This document shows, in pieces, positions 16,956 through 24,812 of a stretch of 64,000 bases of DNA. The notes under the pieces were generated by a model. The model ran no database searches and was not told the DNA's origin. It saw only the letters and a list, made by a program, of their open reading frames with translations. The translations under genes and the position numbers were made by a program. The stretch covers positions 5,841,001 through 5,905,000 of the forward strand of contig NZ_CP150265.1 of assembly GCF_037976325.1 (NCBI RefSeq). The letters run 5' to 3'. The number at the start of each line of letters is the position of its first letter. Position 1 is the first letter of the stretch. Source of the DNA: Paenibacillus sp. FSL K6-3182. GTDB taxonomy: Bacteria > Bacillota > Bacilli > Paenibacillales > Paenibacillaceae.

Positions 16956-17615
16956 CTATTGCGTTGTTGTCTGCTGCTCCTGCTGCCTTGGCTGTCTTCC
17001 GCCGCCAGCGCCTCCGCCAAAACCACCAATACCTCCCGTGCGAACAGTAATGGATTCTGCAATCTGCGTATCGTCAGTTAGCATAATAGACAAAATATCA
17101 TCGGCTTTTAGATCTGCCAGCGCTATTTCTTTCTCTACCATTTGTTCATTCTCGAAGGTGACTGTCATAATTTTAGTCGTATCAGTCACCTGAATGTCCA
17201 CCGTCTCCTCTGAGAACATAGCGTCCATATTCATCCTGCCGCCACCCTCTGAAGCCGTTCCATCACCAGCAGGTGGTTGCGGAGCCTCACCTTCTGCTGG
17301 AAGTTCAGCGCCTTCTGGAGGCTGCTGCCCCTCGCCCGCTCCAGGCATATTGCCCGTTCCATCCCCTTGCGGCGGACCGCCTTGTCCCATAGCCGATTTG
17401 TAGAGGGTGATCGTTTGGCCATCCACCGATTTCACTTTACCCATCAAATCCGCTTGAGCCCCCATCTGCCCCATGCCCGCTCTGGCTCCATTCCGCTGTA
17501 CTTTGCCCTGAGCATCCACTTGCTGATCGGATGATACCTGTTCGTCCTGAGCTCCGCAGCCTGCCAAAGCAGCAGCGATAACAACAGCGCTAAGCATCAC
17601 TTTCCATTTGTTCAT
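16956..17615 (-). CDS. predicted lipoprotein, Gly/Pro/Gln-rich, unknown function
   Basis: The protein has 219 aa. The start is the second ATG at 17615, with AGGAG 9 nt upstream; the first (17624) abuts the ribosome site. The signal peptide has lipobox ALAGCGAQ (Cys near 20). A short conserved-looking strand region (LMGKVKSVDGQTITLYK) is followed by a low-complexity segment rich in Gly, Pro, Gln and Glu (about 85-130), then a second beta region (VDIQVTDTTKIMTVTFEN) and a Gly/Gln-rich tail. No enzymatic motif. Similar architecture is seen in small exported proteins of Paenibacillus whose role is not known. Probably attached to the outer face of the membrane. Confidence 0.75.
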   Translation of the reverse strand: MNKWKVMLSAVVIAAALAGCGAQDEQVSSDQQVDAQGKVQRNGARAGMGQMGAQADLMGKVKSVDGQTITLYKSAMGQGGPPQGDGTGNMPGAGEGQQPPEGAELPAEGEAPQPPAGDGTASEGGGRMNMDAMFSEETVDIQVTDTTKIMTVTFENEQMVEKEIALADLKADDILSIMLTDDTQIAESITVRTGGIGGFGGGAGGGRQPRQQEQQTTTQ

Positions 17616-17712
17616 ATCGTTCATCTCCTACGAATATGTAATGAATAGCTTCTATTCAAAACATTCTAGCATTCGATTATGAACATGAGATGAACGGAAA
17701 CTGAAGCGAAAA

Positions 17713-18963
17713 TTAACCTTTTTGAGTAAGCGGATTCCGCTTCCAATTGCCTGATATAAATAGAAACGTACCAATCCATCCACATATAGAAGCAATAACC
17801 AGCAGCAGCGACAGAGATACACTATGCGAAAGCGATGTGCTTAAAGTCGGCCCAATCGTTCCTCGAATGCCAAAAAGCATCAAATGCAGTCCGAAAACCA
17901 TTGCTTCCCGGCCAGGCGCCAGTCGGAAGACAAATGCTAATATGCCGATATCCCAAATCGCTTCCCCGATTCCTTGTATCGCATTGCCGGTTATGACCGC
18001 AGCATAGCTGCCCCAAAGTCCATATAACATCGGCACTATAGCGTAAGCTGCAATGCCGCATAACAGCGTATATTTAATATCGATGCGATCGATCATCCAG
18101 CCCGCTATCCAGAACGTAAGCAGCAGCGCTGTAAAATAAGCGACACGAGCATAACCAATTTGCAAATTGGAAAGCTGAAGCACATCTACCTGTATAATTT
18201 GATACAACGGATTTGCAAACATATTGCCAAACCCGGTAAGTGTAGTCGCAGCTAAAAAAACAGCTAACGTTCGATTTTCTTTAATAAGCTTCCACTGCTC
18301 CTGAAGCGGGAACCGGCTCGTTTTTTTCAGAGAAGCAGGTTTATCAGGAGCTTTCTGTACAGGCAGCTTCAGTGTATTAAATAGACTTATAGAGAGAAAA
18401 CCCGCAATGGAAGCTGCAATGAGTGGACCTGACGGCCCAAAGGCATCCGACCAGCTGCCAACAAAGTAAGCAAGCGGGATCATAATAATCCCCATTGCCA
18501 CCCGCACATACCCCATTAGTCTTCCGCGCAAATCAGAAGGATACATACGCGATACTAATGCCGCATACGCAGGAGCCTGAACGCCCATTAACAGCTGAAA
18601 TACAAGCGCAGCCACTACATACAAGGATGGATAAGCGAAAAAAGCCGGCAACAGCAGCAGTAATCTGCCGATGGCATTAGGAATGACGACGAACGGTTTT
18701 GGGTTATTCGCTTTCTCAATCCAAGACGCCCAAAATGGTGAAAACAATAAACCAACGGCAGGTGCTGCTGACAATAATCCAACTTGAAAATTGCTTGCTC
18801 CTTGTTGAATCGCGAATGCTACATAGAACTGGTTCATTACGACATTAAATAAGCTAAAAAGACAGGACGCACCTAAATCGATGCGGGCATTTCTCCATAC
18901 ATTTGCAGTCATTGGCATACCGAACTTCATGATTCGCGAACTTTCCTTGGCCTCGGATTCCAT
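17713..18963 (-). CDS. MFS transporter
   Basis: The protein has 416 aa from the ATG at 18963 (AAGG 11 nt upstream). An in-frame GTG at 19044 would add 27 residues but has no spaced ribosome site. About 11-12 hydrophobic segments and the MFS loop DLRGRLMGYVRV (after the fourth/fifth helix) are visible, with a soluble central loop rich in Lys/Pro (about residues 180-215). It is divergent from a ROK sugar kinase. The family includes sugar and drug exporters; the substrate is unknown, although the neighbouring kinase hints at a sugar. Confidence 0.85.
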   Translation of the reverse strand: MESEAKESSRIMKFGMPMTANVWRNARIDLGASCLFSLFNVVMNQFYVAFAIQQGASNFQVGLLSAAPAVGLLFSPFWASWIEKANNPKPFVVIPNAIGRLLLLLPAFFAYPSLYVVAALVFQLLMGVQAPAYAALVSRMYPSDLRGRLMGYVRVAMGIIMIPLAYFVGSWSDAFGPSGPLIAASIAGFLSISLFNTLKLPVQKAPDKPASLKKTSRFPLQEQWKLIKENRTLAVFLAATTLTGFGNMFANPLYQIIQVDVLQLSNLQIGYARVAYFTALLLTFWIAGWMIDRIDIKYTLLCGIAAYAIVPMLYGLWGSYAAVITGNAIQGIGEAIWDIGILAFVFRLAPGREAMVFGLHLMLFGIRGTIGPTLSTSLSHSVSLSLLLVIASICGWIGTFLFISGNWKRNPLTQKG

Positions 18964-19217
18964 TTGGGCAGCTACCTTCTTCTCTAGGTTGATGATATAC
19001 GCACGGAGGACCCCTTGCGCTGCAAAGGATCCTCTCTCAAGCACTTCATTCGATTGGATATTACTACACTCCTCACTTTTTGTACAGCATTAGTTGATCA
19101 AAAAAGCATGCGCTTCCAAATGGCACTGATACGTTCGGTTCTTTCTAATATTCCTGTAGTATGATAGACTTTTTCTCAAAGGTTCACAGTCATTTTCATA
19201 TCATTGGAGGGTATTAC

Positions 19218-20108
19218 GTGAGTATTGCAGTAGGAATTGATATTGGTGGAACAAAAATAGCATTTGGCTTCGTAGACGAGCAAGGAAACGTTATAGCGAA
19301 AGGTTCATTAAAAACTAATCTGCAGATCACGCCCGCAGACATGCTTGCGCAGGTTGCAGACGCGGTAAAGCAGCTGGCCGAGCAAAATGGGCTATCACTA
19401 GAGACGCTTAAAGGAGTCGGCGTAGGCGCGCCCGGCCCGCTTAATACGATCAAGGGTGAGCTGACTTGTCCTCCAAACTTAAAAAGCTGGTGGGGTTTCC
19501 CCGTTGTAGAGGCATTGCAAGCCCATCTGCCGCTTCCGATTAAGATGGAGAATGATGCAACCGCTGCTGCCCTTGCTGAGAAATGGGTCGGCGCTGCACA
19601 GGATTCCGAGCATTTCATCTTTATTACGATAAGCACAGGCATTGGCGCCGGCATCTTTATGCATGGCAAGCTGCTTACTGGATCAACAGGAAATGCCGGC
19701 GATGCTGGCTTTATGATTATGGATCAAGCCGGTACGCCATGGGAAGTCGTTGCTTCCGGTACAGCCGTTGCCCGTCAAGCGACGGAGCTGCTCGGCCGAG
19801 ACGTTTCTTCCAAAGAAGCATTTGAGCTGGCGGCGCAAGGCGACCCCCAAATGTCCGAGCTGGTTAACCGTGTATTCAAAACAATCGGTATGGGCTGTGT
19901 ATCGCTAATCAATATTCTTGATCCGAACAAAATCGTTATCGGCGGCGGCGTATCACAAGTAGGCGAACCACTTTTTGCAGCCGTTAGAGACTATGTTTCC
20001 AAAAACGCGCTTAACCCATCAGGCAGGGAAACGGCTATCGTACCCGCGAAGCTTCAGCAGGACGCTGGACTAATCGGCGCTGCCGCATTAATTCAACAAG
20101 CTTACTAA
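19218..20108 (+). CDS. ROK-family sugar kinase lacking the usual zinc motif
   Basis: The protein has 296 aa. The start is the GTG at 19218, with GGAGGG 6 nt upstream; an in-frame ATG at 19161 has no site. The phosphate-binding motif is IDIGGTKIAFG (residues about 6-16), with a second site around GVGVGAPGPL and the catalytic Asp in MENDATAAALAE. At GNAGDAGFMIMDQAGTPWEV the family normally has a GH pair and a CxCGxxGC zinc cluster; here the His is Phe and the cysteines are absent. It is probably a glucokinase or related hexose kinase, cytoplasmic, ATP-dependent. A strong terminator follows. Divergent from an MFS transporter. Confidence 0.88.
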   Translation: MSIAVGIDIGGTKIAFGFVDEQGNVIAKGSLKTNLQITPADMLAQVADAVKQLAEQNGLSLETLKGVGVGAPGPLNTIKGELTCPPNLKSWWGFPVVEALQAHLPLPIKMENDATAAALAEKWVGAAQDSEHFIFITISTGIGAGIFMHGKLLTGSTGNAGDAGFMIMDQAGTPWEVVASGTAVARQATELLGRDVSSKEAFELAAQGDPQMSELVNRVFKTIGMGCVSLINILDPNKIVIGGGVSQVGEPLFAAVRDYVSKNALNPSGRETAIVPAKLQQDAGLIGAAALIQQAY

Positions 20109-20124
20109 GCGGTTGAAAATAGAG

Positions 20125-20174
20125 AAGGAGCTGCTGTTCGAGGCTATAAGCCTTGTACAGCAGCTCCTTTTTTG
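20125..20174 (+). terminator. rho-independent terminator after ROK kinase
   Basis: AAGGAGCTGCTGT (20125-20137) pairs with ACAGCAGCTCCTT (20157-20169) and is followed by a T run. Confidence 0.92.
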
Positions 20175-20297
20175 CGTGATGAATGAATAGAGTTATATTT
20201 GAACTTTTGGTTACTCCGTTACCTATTTTCATTAAAATAGTTTACAGCCTAATTGTAATGGACGTTTAGTCCATACCGCAGTTCGATAGCGTCATAT

Positions 20298-20306
20298 CAT
20301 ACCCTA
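20298..20306 (+). promoter_or_regulatory. possible sigma-K-type -10 box (CATACCCTA)
   Basis: It matches CATANNNTA, the -10 consensus of the late mother-cell sigma factor, 28 nt before the collagen-repeat gene. No well-spaced -35 AC was found, so this is tentative. Confidence 0.35.
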
Positions 20307-20333
20307 TATAGTTTAATAATTAGGGAGGTATGA

Positions 20334-20936
20334 ATGAGCTTGGGAAATCCACTCGCAACAAAGAAGAAAACAATTCGTATATGCCCAATAAAAAGAAAGA
20401 AAAAGCACAAAAAGATCATTAATTTCAAGAAGAAACCTCATGCTGCTTATCAACATGACTCACAAGAATTTCGAGGGTCACAAGGTTCGCAAGGGCCTTC
20501 TGGACCTCAAGGCAGACAAGGTCTTCAAGGTCTTCAAGGTGCTCAAGGACCTCAGGGACCTCAGGGACCTCAAGGTCTTCAAGGTGCCCAAGGACCTCAA
20601 GGGCCTCAAGGAGAATCGGGATCTATTATCGTCCCTTCTATTCTCATTTTACCAGCTGCCCAAAGATTTTTTTATAAGATGACCTCAGATGCCGAATCCC
20701 CATTCACTATTCCAGCTGATGATTTTACAAACGATGAGGGAGTTTTCATAACTGCTTTTGTAGGCAATGGTCCAAATAGCTATAGCAACCTCTATATTAA
20801 TGGGATACTGCAAGCAAGCGGTTTGTATATCATTAATGATAATAATTTGAACATTAGTCTCGATAATCAAACTATTTATTCGGGTACACCAATCATTCTC
20901 GAAACCGTTACATTCTCGGCTATAGTTGTTCCTTAG
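20334..20936 (+). CDS. collagen-like spore-surface protein with DUF4183 domain
   Basis: The protein has 200 aa; GGGAGG lies 5 nt before the ATG. Three parts: a Lys/Arg-rich head (residues 9-36, [18 protein letters not shown]), 16 or so uninterrupted Gly-X-Y triplets (about 47-97, mostly GPQ, GLQ, GAQ and ending GESG), and a C-terminal DUF4183-like beta domain (about 110-200) with [15 protein letters not shown] and GTPIILETV. Collagen-like triplets before a compact globular domain are typical of exosporium hair proteins in Bacillales. It is probably expressed late in sporulation and displayed on the spore. It heads a set of three surface genes. Confidence 0.85.
   Translation: MSLGNPLATKKKTIRICPIKRKKKHKKIINFKKKPHAAYQHDSQEFRGSQGSQGPSGPQGRQGLQGLQGAQGPQGPQGPQGLQGAQGPQGPQGESGSIIVPSILILPAAQRFFYKMTSDAESPFTIPADDFTNDEGVFITAFVGNGPNSYSNLYINGILQASGLYIINDNNLNISLDNQTIYSGTPIILETVTFSAIVVP
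20480..20624 (+). repeat. collagen-like Gly-X-Gln coding repeats
   Basis: A tandem array of 9-nt units such as CAAGGTCTT, CAAGGACCT and CAGGGACCT encodes the Gly-X-Y triplets. Near-identical units make copy-number change by slippage likely. It is coding, not a CRISPR array. Confidence 0.85.
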
Positions 20937-20986
20937 TTCAATCTATTAAACTCCGCGATTCAGACCTTCCCTTTTTCGATTACTAG

Positions 20987-20995
20987 CATAAGTTA
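20987..20995 (+). promoter_or_regulatory. possible sigma-K-type -10 box (CATAAGTTA)
   Basis: A second CATANNNTA match, 24 nt before the next surface gene. In both copies an ACC triplet ends 20 nt upstream, which is longer than the usual sigma-K spacer. Tentative. Confidence 0.3.
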
Positions 20996-21019
20996 GTAGA
21001 GAGAAGAGAGGTGATATAA

Positions 21020-21304
21020 GTGCCAATCACAAAACCATTCATGGCTGCCAGAAGATTTAGTGCCACAGCAGGGGACGGAACTGGAGTCGGTGCTGCGTAT
21101 AATATTCTTGCAACAGCAACAACGAATGACACCGGTACAGCTGCAACAGCATTTCCAACTGCTCCCGCCTACTACAATCTTTATATTAATGCACAGATTC
21201 AAACTGCAGACACATCAACAGTTACGACTACTGCTATTACCATACCAGACGGTGATACACTCGATCCTTTGACTCCAATTGTAATCGAATTTGTTGTAAA
21301 CTAA
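21020..21304 (+). CDS. DUF4183-family small surface protein
   Basis: The protein has 94 aa. The start is the GTG at 21020, just after AGAGGTGAT. The second half carries the DUF4183 pattern (YYNLYINAQIQTADTS, then TPIVIEFVVN), matching the C-terminal domain of the preceding collagen-like protein ([17 protein letters not shown]). The N-terminal half is Ala/Thr-rich. No signal peptide, as expected for proteins assembled onto the spore by the mother cell. It lies between the collagen-like gene and a BclA-type beta protein. Confidence 0.75.
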   Translation: MPITKPFMAARRFSATAGDGTGVGAAYNILATATTNDTGTAATAFPTAPAYYNLYINAQIQTADTSTVTTTAITIPDGDTLDPLTPIVIEFVVN

Positions 21305-21322
21305 CCTAATTTGTTGACTTGG

Positions 21323-21362
21323 TGCCGACAATACTTTTTTTATATTGTCGGCATTATTTTTC
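21323..21362 (+). terminator. rho-independent terminator
   Basis: TGCCGACAATA (21323-21333) pairs with TATTGTCGGCA (21343-21353), followed by TTATTTTT. Confidence 0.85.
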
Positions 21363-21420
21363 ATTAGAGGTTATTAATTCCTTACATAGCTTCTAATCAT
21401 AAATAAGGAGTTGAATATGA

Positions 21421-21855
21421 ATGCCGATCATTTACCCTATTTCTCCCCCAATAGGTTCCGGATATATTTATAATATCAGCGCTCAAACTGTTCCTGTGGA
21501 GGCAGATATTATTTTTGATACAAGTGTTATTTTCACACCCGTTATTACGCATTCCCCTGGAACCAGTCAGATTACCGTTTCCACCCCTGGAAATTATGAA
21601 GTTACTTTTTCAGTGCCGGGAGTAGAACCGAATCAATTCGCCTTATTCTCAAATGGTACGCTAGTTACAGGATCCATATATGGTTCAGGAGCTGGTACTC
21701 AGCAAAATAATGGGCAGTCTATTATGGCTCTAGCGGCTGGAAGTATTCTCACACTGCGAAATCATAGTTCAACTGCTGCCGTTACGCTGCAAACTCTGAC
21801 CGGTGGCACTCAAACAAATGTAAATGCTTCTGTTATAATCAAAAAATTAAGTTGA
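21421..21855 (+). CDS. BclA C-terminal-like (TNF/C1q fold) surface protein
   Basis: The protein has 144 aa; AAGGAG lies 10 nt before the ATG. Beta-rich throughout, with ISAQTVPVEADIIFD, STPGNYEVTFSVPG, QFALFSNGTLVTGSIYG and SIMALAAGSILTLRNHSS. This pattern resembles the trimeric C1q/TNF-like domain at the end of BclA-type exosporium glycoproteins, here without a collagen stalk. It probably belongs with the two preceding surface genes and may cap or bind the collagen-like protein. Assignment rests on pattern recognition rather than a search. Confidence 0.7.
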   Translation: MPIIYPISPPIGSGYIYNISAQTVPVEADIIFDTSVIFTPVITHSPGTSQITVSTPGNYEVTFSVPGVEPNQFALFSNGTLVTGSIYGSGAGTQQNNGQSIMALAAGSILTLRNHSSTAAVTLQTLTGGTQTNVNASVIIKKLS

Positions 21856-21860
21856 TTTCT

Positions 21861-21895
21861 AATCCACAACCTCACGAGGATGTGGATTTTTCTTT
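21861..21895 (+). terminator. rho-independent terminator
   Basis: AATCCACA and TGTGGATT arms around an ACCTC/GAGGA stem, followed by TTTTTC. It ends the spore-surface set. Confidence 0.8.
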
Positions 21896-22092
21896 CCTGC
21901 AAAATAAATTAACTTTATAATTTTTGCTAATGGCATCGACTATTTATAGCATTTGCCTATAACGCTTATTTTCTTTATATATTAGACCAATAAAATATTT
22001 GGCTATATGATAGATTGAATCATACAAATGGTTTCCATATTACGCAGTTATTGAGGAAAAAATAAATCAGTAACACAGGGGAGGTTAACCAC

Positions 22093-22644
22093 ATGTCGAT
22101 TTATAATTTTCAAGCGATCTCCATTTTCGGAGAAACAGTAAAGCTGTCATCCTACCGTGGAAAAGTTATCTTGATCGTCAACACGGCAAGCAAATGCAGT
22201 TATTCACGTCAATTCAATGATCTGCAGGTGTTATACGAAAAATATCAGGAACAAGGATTCGAAATTCTCGCTTTTCCTAGCAACCAATTCAACGAGAAAG
22301 AGCCAGGCAGCAATTCGGAAGTGAAGCAATTTTGCGAGGTCAACTACAAAGTTACGTTCCCGCTGTTTGAGAAAACGAATGTGAGAGGAGCATCAGCTCT
22401 TCCATTATTTCAATATCTGACGCAGCAAGCTCCGTTCCAAGGCTTCGACACAGAGACTGCGAGCGGACAATGGATGCAGCAGTTCCTGCAGGAGAAATAC
22501 CCAGAAATATATGCTGGGGACGGGATCAAGTGGAATTTTTCCAAGTTTTTAATTAATCGCGACGGATTTGTTCAAGAAAGATTCGAATCCACGATAGAGC
22601 CCATCGCTATTGAGCCTGCCATCATATCGCTTCTATGTACCTAA
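22093..22644 (+). CDS. bsaA: glutathione peroxidase-family thiol peroxidase
   Basis: The protein has 183 aa; GGGAGG lies 8 nt before the ATG. The GPx family is recognised from NTASKCSYSRQFNDLQ (peroxidatic Cys near residue 36), AFPSNQF (catalytic Gln) and KWNFSKFLI (catalytic Trp). The active residue is an ordinary Cys codon, so it is not a selenoprotein. It reduces hydrogen or organic peroxides in the cytoplasm, probably using thioredoxin or bacillithiol. The family sequence is usually SKCGFTPQ; SYSR here is a mild variation. A methyltransferase gene follows after 48 nt and may be co-transcribed. Confidence 0.93.
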   Translation: MSIYNFQAISIFGETVKLSSYRGKVILIVNTASKCSYSRQFNDLQVLYEKYQEQGFEILAFPSNQFNEKEPGSNSEVKQFCEVNYKVTFPLFEKTNVRGASALPLFQYLTQQAPFQGFDTETASGQWMQQFLQEKYPEIYAGDGIKWNFSKFLINRDGFVQERFESTIEPIAIEPAIISLLCT

Positions 22645-22692
22645 GGAGTAAGCCAGTGAGAACATATTCGGAAAGTCTAGGAGGATAAACGG

Positions 22693-23373
22693 ATGGGGAT
22701 AGAATGGTACGATCGAATTGCACGAAAAAATGGCGGATATCGAAGCAATGCGGTATTTACGATCGAAGGCATTTCAGCTGAGCAATTATTTGAAGAAAGA
22801 TTGGTTGAAATGCTGCCTGCATTTGATACGGTTCTTGATGCGGGTTGCGGACACGGAGATTTTACACTAAAAATGTCACGTCATGCTAAGTCGATTGTTG
22901 GATTTGATAATTCAATTGAAATGATTAAGATTGCCAACTCCATGAAAGATGAGAGCCAAGCTCATAATATATCATTTATTTACGCGACTACAAAAACCGA
23001 TTTGCCATTCACCGACGGGCAATTTGATTTTATTTACGATAGGCGCGGACCAACGTCCATTTTGAATCATAGCAGAATACTACGCTCGGGAGGTACGATA
23101 TTTGGTATACACTCAGGCGCGCTAGAAATGGTCAAAGAAAGATTACACAGTAATGGATTTATAAATATTCAAATTGAAGAGTTTGATCAAGCTGTTTTCT
23201 ATTTTCCAGACACAATTGAATTTGCTAAGTTTCTCACAGGCATTCCCGGGAATCCTGACTATACCGATCCTTCATTAAGCAAGGATTTCGACGCCAAAGT
23301 TGCAGAGAATCAAATTAATGGAAAACTAGGCGTAAAAGAATACAAATATATTTGGAAAGCTAACAAACCTTAA
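22693..23373 (+). CDS. class I SAM-dependent methyltransferase
   Basis: The protein has 226 aa; AGGAGG lies 8 nt before the ATG. Motif I LDAGCGHGDFTLKMS (about 48-62), an acidic motif II end VGFDNSIEM and post-motif LPFTDGQFDFIYDRRGP are those of a Rossmann-fold methyltransferase (methyltransferase type 11/25 group). Soluble; the acceptor substrate is unknown. RRGPTS in place of the usual hydrophobic motif resembles the branch that includes SAM-dependent enzymes related to rRNA and small-molecule methylation, but this does not settle the substrate. Terminator downstream. Confidence 0.88.
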   Translation: MGIEWYDRIARKNGGYRSNAVFTIEGISAEQLFEERLVEMLPAFDTVLDAGCGHGDFTLKMSRHAKSIVGFDNSIEMIKIANSMKDESQAHNISFIYATTKTDLPFTDGQFDFIYDRRGPTSILNHSRILRSGGTIFGIHSGALEMVKERLHSNGFINIQIEEFDQAVFYFPDTIEFAKFLTGIPGNPDYTDPSLSKDFDAKVAENQINGKLGVKEYKYIWKANKP

Positions 23374-23384
23374 ATTACTATCGT

Positions 23385-23435
23385 AGCGGGAGCCAAGGCA
23401 CTCCATTAAGCATCTCTGGCTCCTGCTTCTTTTCT
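23385..23435 (+). terminator. rho-independent terminator between converging genes
   Basis: AGCGGGAGCCA (23385-23395) pairs with TGGCTCCTGCT (23417-23427), followed by TCTTTTC on the plus strand. It may also slow the converging TetR transcript. Confidence 0.8.
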
Positions 23436-23436
23436 A

Positions 23437-24003
23437 TCATGATTTAACACGGAGACCGTTCAAATACGTTTGGATGACAATTTTTAAGCTTTCGTCGATA
23501 GCCTGCGGCATGCCAAATCCATTCTTTTGTTCAATCGAAGCGAATCCGTGCAGCAAGCTGCGCAATCCCCGTACACTGTGAATGGCCTTCTCATACCCAA
23601 GTTCATAATAGCTTAGCGTCTTAACGAGCAAATCCACAAGCTGCTCTCCAATTGCTGCATATTCTGCTTCATCCGCATCTGGCGAGCGCAGCGTCAGCTC
23701 ATACACGCCTGGATGTTTTCTTGCAAAAGAAATGTAGGCAGAAGCAATGGCATGAACCGCTTCATCGCCTTCTTTATTTTGTAACGATTCATTTATCGCT
23801 GCAAGCAGCTTCTGTAAACCGTAGATAGCCAGCTGGATGCGCAAAGCGTTTAATCCATCCACATGGTTATATAATGAAGGAGAACGCACGCCAAGCTTCT
23901 TGGCAAGCGTCGCCAGCGTAACCTCTTCGATGCCTAGCTCATCTGCTATGGCAGCTGCTTCCTCTACAATAGTCGCCAAATCAAGCCCTCTTCTAGGTGA
24001 CAT
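23437..24003 (-). CDS. TetR-family transcriptional repressor
   Basis: The protein has 188 aa. The N-terminal HTH has VTLATLAKKLGVRSPSLYNHVDG (about 25-47), ending in the YNHV typical of the TetR subfamily with a WHG-type C-terminal domain. It follows the metallo-beta-lactamase-fold gene after 19 nt and is probably co-transcribed with it. Two near-identical palindromes upstream of that gene are the probable operators, so the repressor would control its own operon. Ligand unknown; possibly a substrate of the hydrolase. Confidence 0.9.
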   Translation of the reverse strand: MSPRRGLDLATIVEEAAAIADELGIEEVTLATLAKKLGVRSPSLYNHVDGLNALRIQLAIYGLQKLLAAINESLQNKEGDEAVHAIASAYISFARKHPGVYELTLRSPDADEAEYAAIGEQLVDLLVKTLSYYELGYEKAIHSVRGLRSLLHGFASIEQKNGFGMPQAIDESLKIVIQTYLNGLRVKS

Positions 24004-24022
24004 AGAATCCCCCCTCTCCTAT

Positions 24023-24733
24023 TTATTTAACCAAAGAGCGTTCCGCTGTGGCAATCGCCTTATCCAATAAACGTTTTGGCTGCAGCACCATGTTGCCATG
24101 GCCAGCAGCGAGCAACGATGGTTTCAAATCTCTTAATCTTCGAGCCGTCTCCAAGCTCGTTTGTTTATCCCAAGTAGCCATTGCTGGAAAAGGAAACAGC
24201 AGCTTTATCTGTCCTGATACTGCAACGCCTGCTCTAGTTTGAAAAGCATCCCCTACGATGAGAATGTCATTCCTCGTATCTAGAAATGCCATCGAACCAG
24301 GCGTGTGCCCCGGTGCAGCTACCGCAAGCAAAGAGCCCACGCGATCACCATCCACGAGCAAAACATCAGGTTTTGTTCGAACGTTTTTAGGCAAACCGCC
24401 ACGAATCGGCAAGCTGCTCTCATTAGGATCTAACGTATGGTCACCGCCAAGCAGTCTTGCATCTCTCTTGGATATAAACACCTGTGCATTTGGAAGCCTT
24501 TCTTTTAGCCCGTCGAGCGAACCGATGTGATCCGCATGAGCATGAGTCAAAACAATACGGGTAATCGGCTTGCCTAGCTGCTCCGCTGCCCTCAGAATGG
24601 CATTGACGTTGTTTGGAAGTGCGGCATCCACTAACGTCAATCCTTCCGCCTCCTCCACCAAGTAACAATTTACTGGAAATACCTTAGGTAAATAGGTCAG
24701 CTGTACAACCGTTTTCTCGCGTGTCATTCTCAT
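24023..24733 (-). CDS. metallo-beta-lactamase-fold hydrolase
   Basis: The protein has 236 aa from the ATG at 24733, which AGGAGG precedes by 9 nt; an upstream TTG in frame is inside the ribosome site. Metal-binding motifs: LTHAHADHIGSL (HxHxDH, near 75), GHTPGSMAF, VGDAF and AAGHG. This is the glyoxalase-II-like subgroup of the fold, with two zinc ions. The substrate could be a thioester, lactone or ester. Co-transcribed with a TetR repressor, which suggests induction by a specific small molecule, for example detoxification of a reactive compound. Confidence 0.9.
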   Translation of the reverse strand: MRMTREKTVVQLTYLPKVFPVNCYLVEEAEGLTLVDAALPNNVNAILRAAEQLGKPITRIVLTHAHADHIGSLDGLKERLPNAQVFISKRDARLLGGDHTLDPNESSLPIRGGLPKNVRTKPDVLLVDGDRVGSLLAVAAPGHTPGSMAFLDTRNDILIVGDAFQTRAGVAVSGQIKLLFPFPAMATWDKQTSLETARRLRDLKPSLLAAGHGNMVLQPKRLLDKAIATAERSLVK

Positions 24734-24756
24734 TCCAAATGGCCTCCTCAACAAAA

Positions 24757-24796
24757 ACTAATGATATTAGTTTCATAATAAACTAATACCATTAGT
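24757..24796 (-). promoter_or_regulatory. twin TetR operators
   Basis: Two 15-bp palindromes, ACTAATGATATTAGT (24757-24771) and ACTAATACCATTAGT (24782-24796), share the half-site ACTAAT and are centred 25 bp apart. They lie directly before the hydrolase-TetR operon and overlap the expected promoter. Repeated symmetric sites of this size are typical TetR targets. Confidence 0.75.
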
Positions 24797-24812
24797 TTTA
24801 GCAAGCCTATTT

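Noticed and set aside
17194..17403. Plus-strand Pro/Ser-rich open frame
   Set aside because: Shadow of the Gly/Pro/Gln-rich lipoprotein on the other strand; no start signal.
18960..19080. Possible T-box or other leader upstream of the MFS gene (AAGGGGTCCTCCGTGCG region)
   Set aside because: The conserved AGGGTGGNACCGCG block and an antiterminator/terminator pair are missing; the stretch is also open in the MFS frame.
20440..20682. Second long open frame across the collagen repeats
   Set aside because: It arises from the 9-nt repeat being open in several frames; it has no ribosome site and a biased Leu/Lys/Asp content.
22093..22644. Selenoprotein glutathione peroxidase
   Set aside because: The active site codon is TGC (Cys), with no in-frame TGA.
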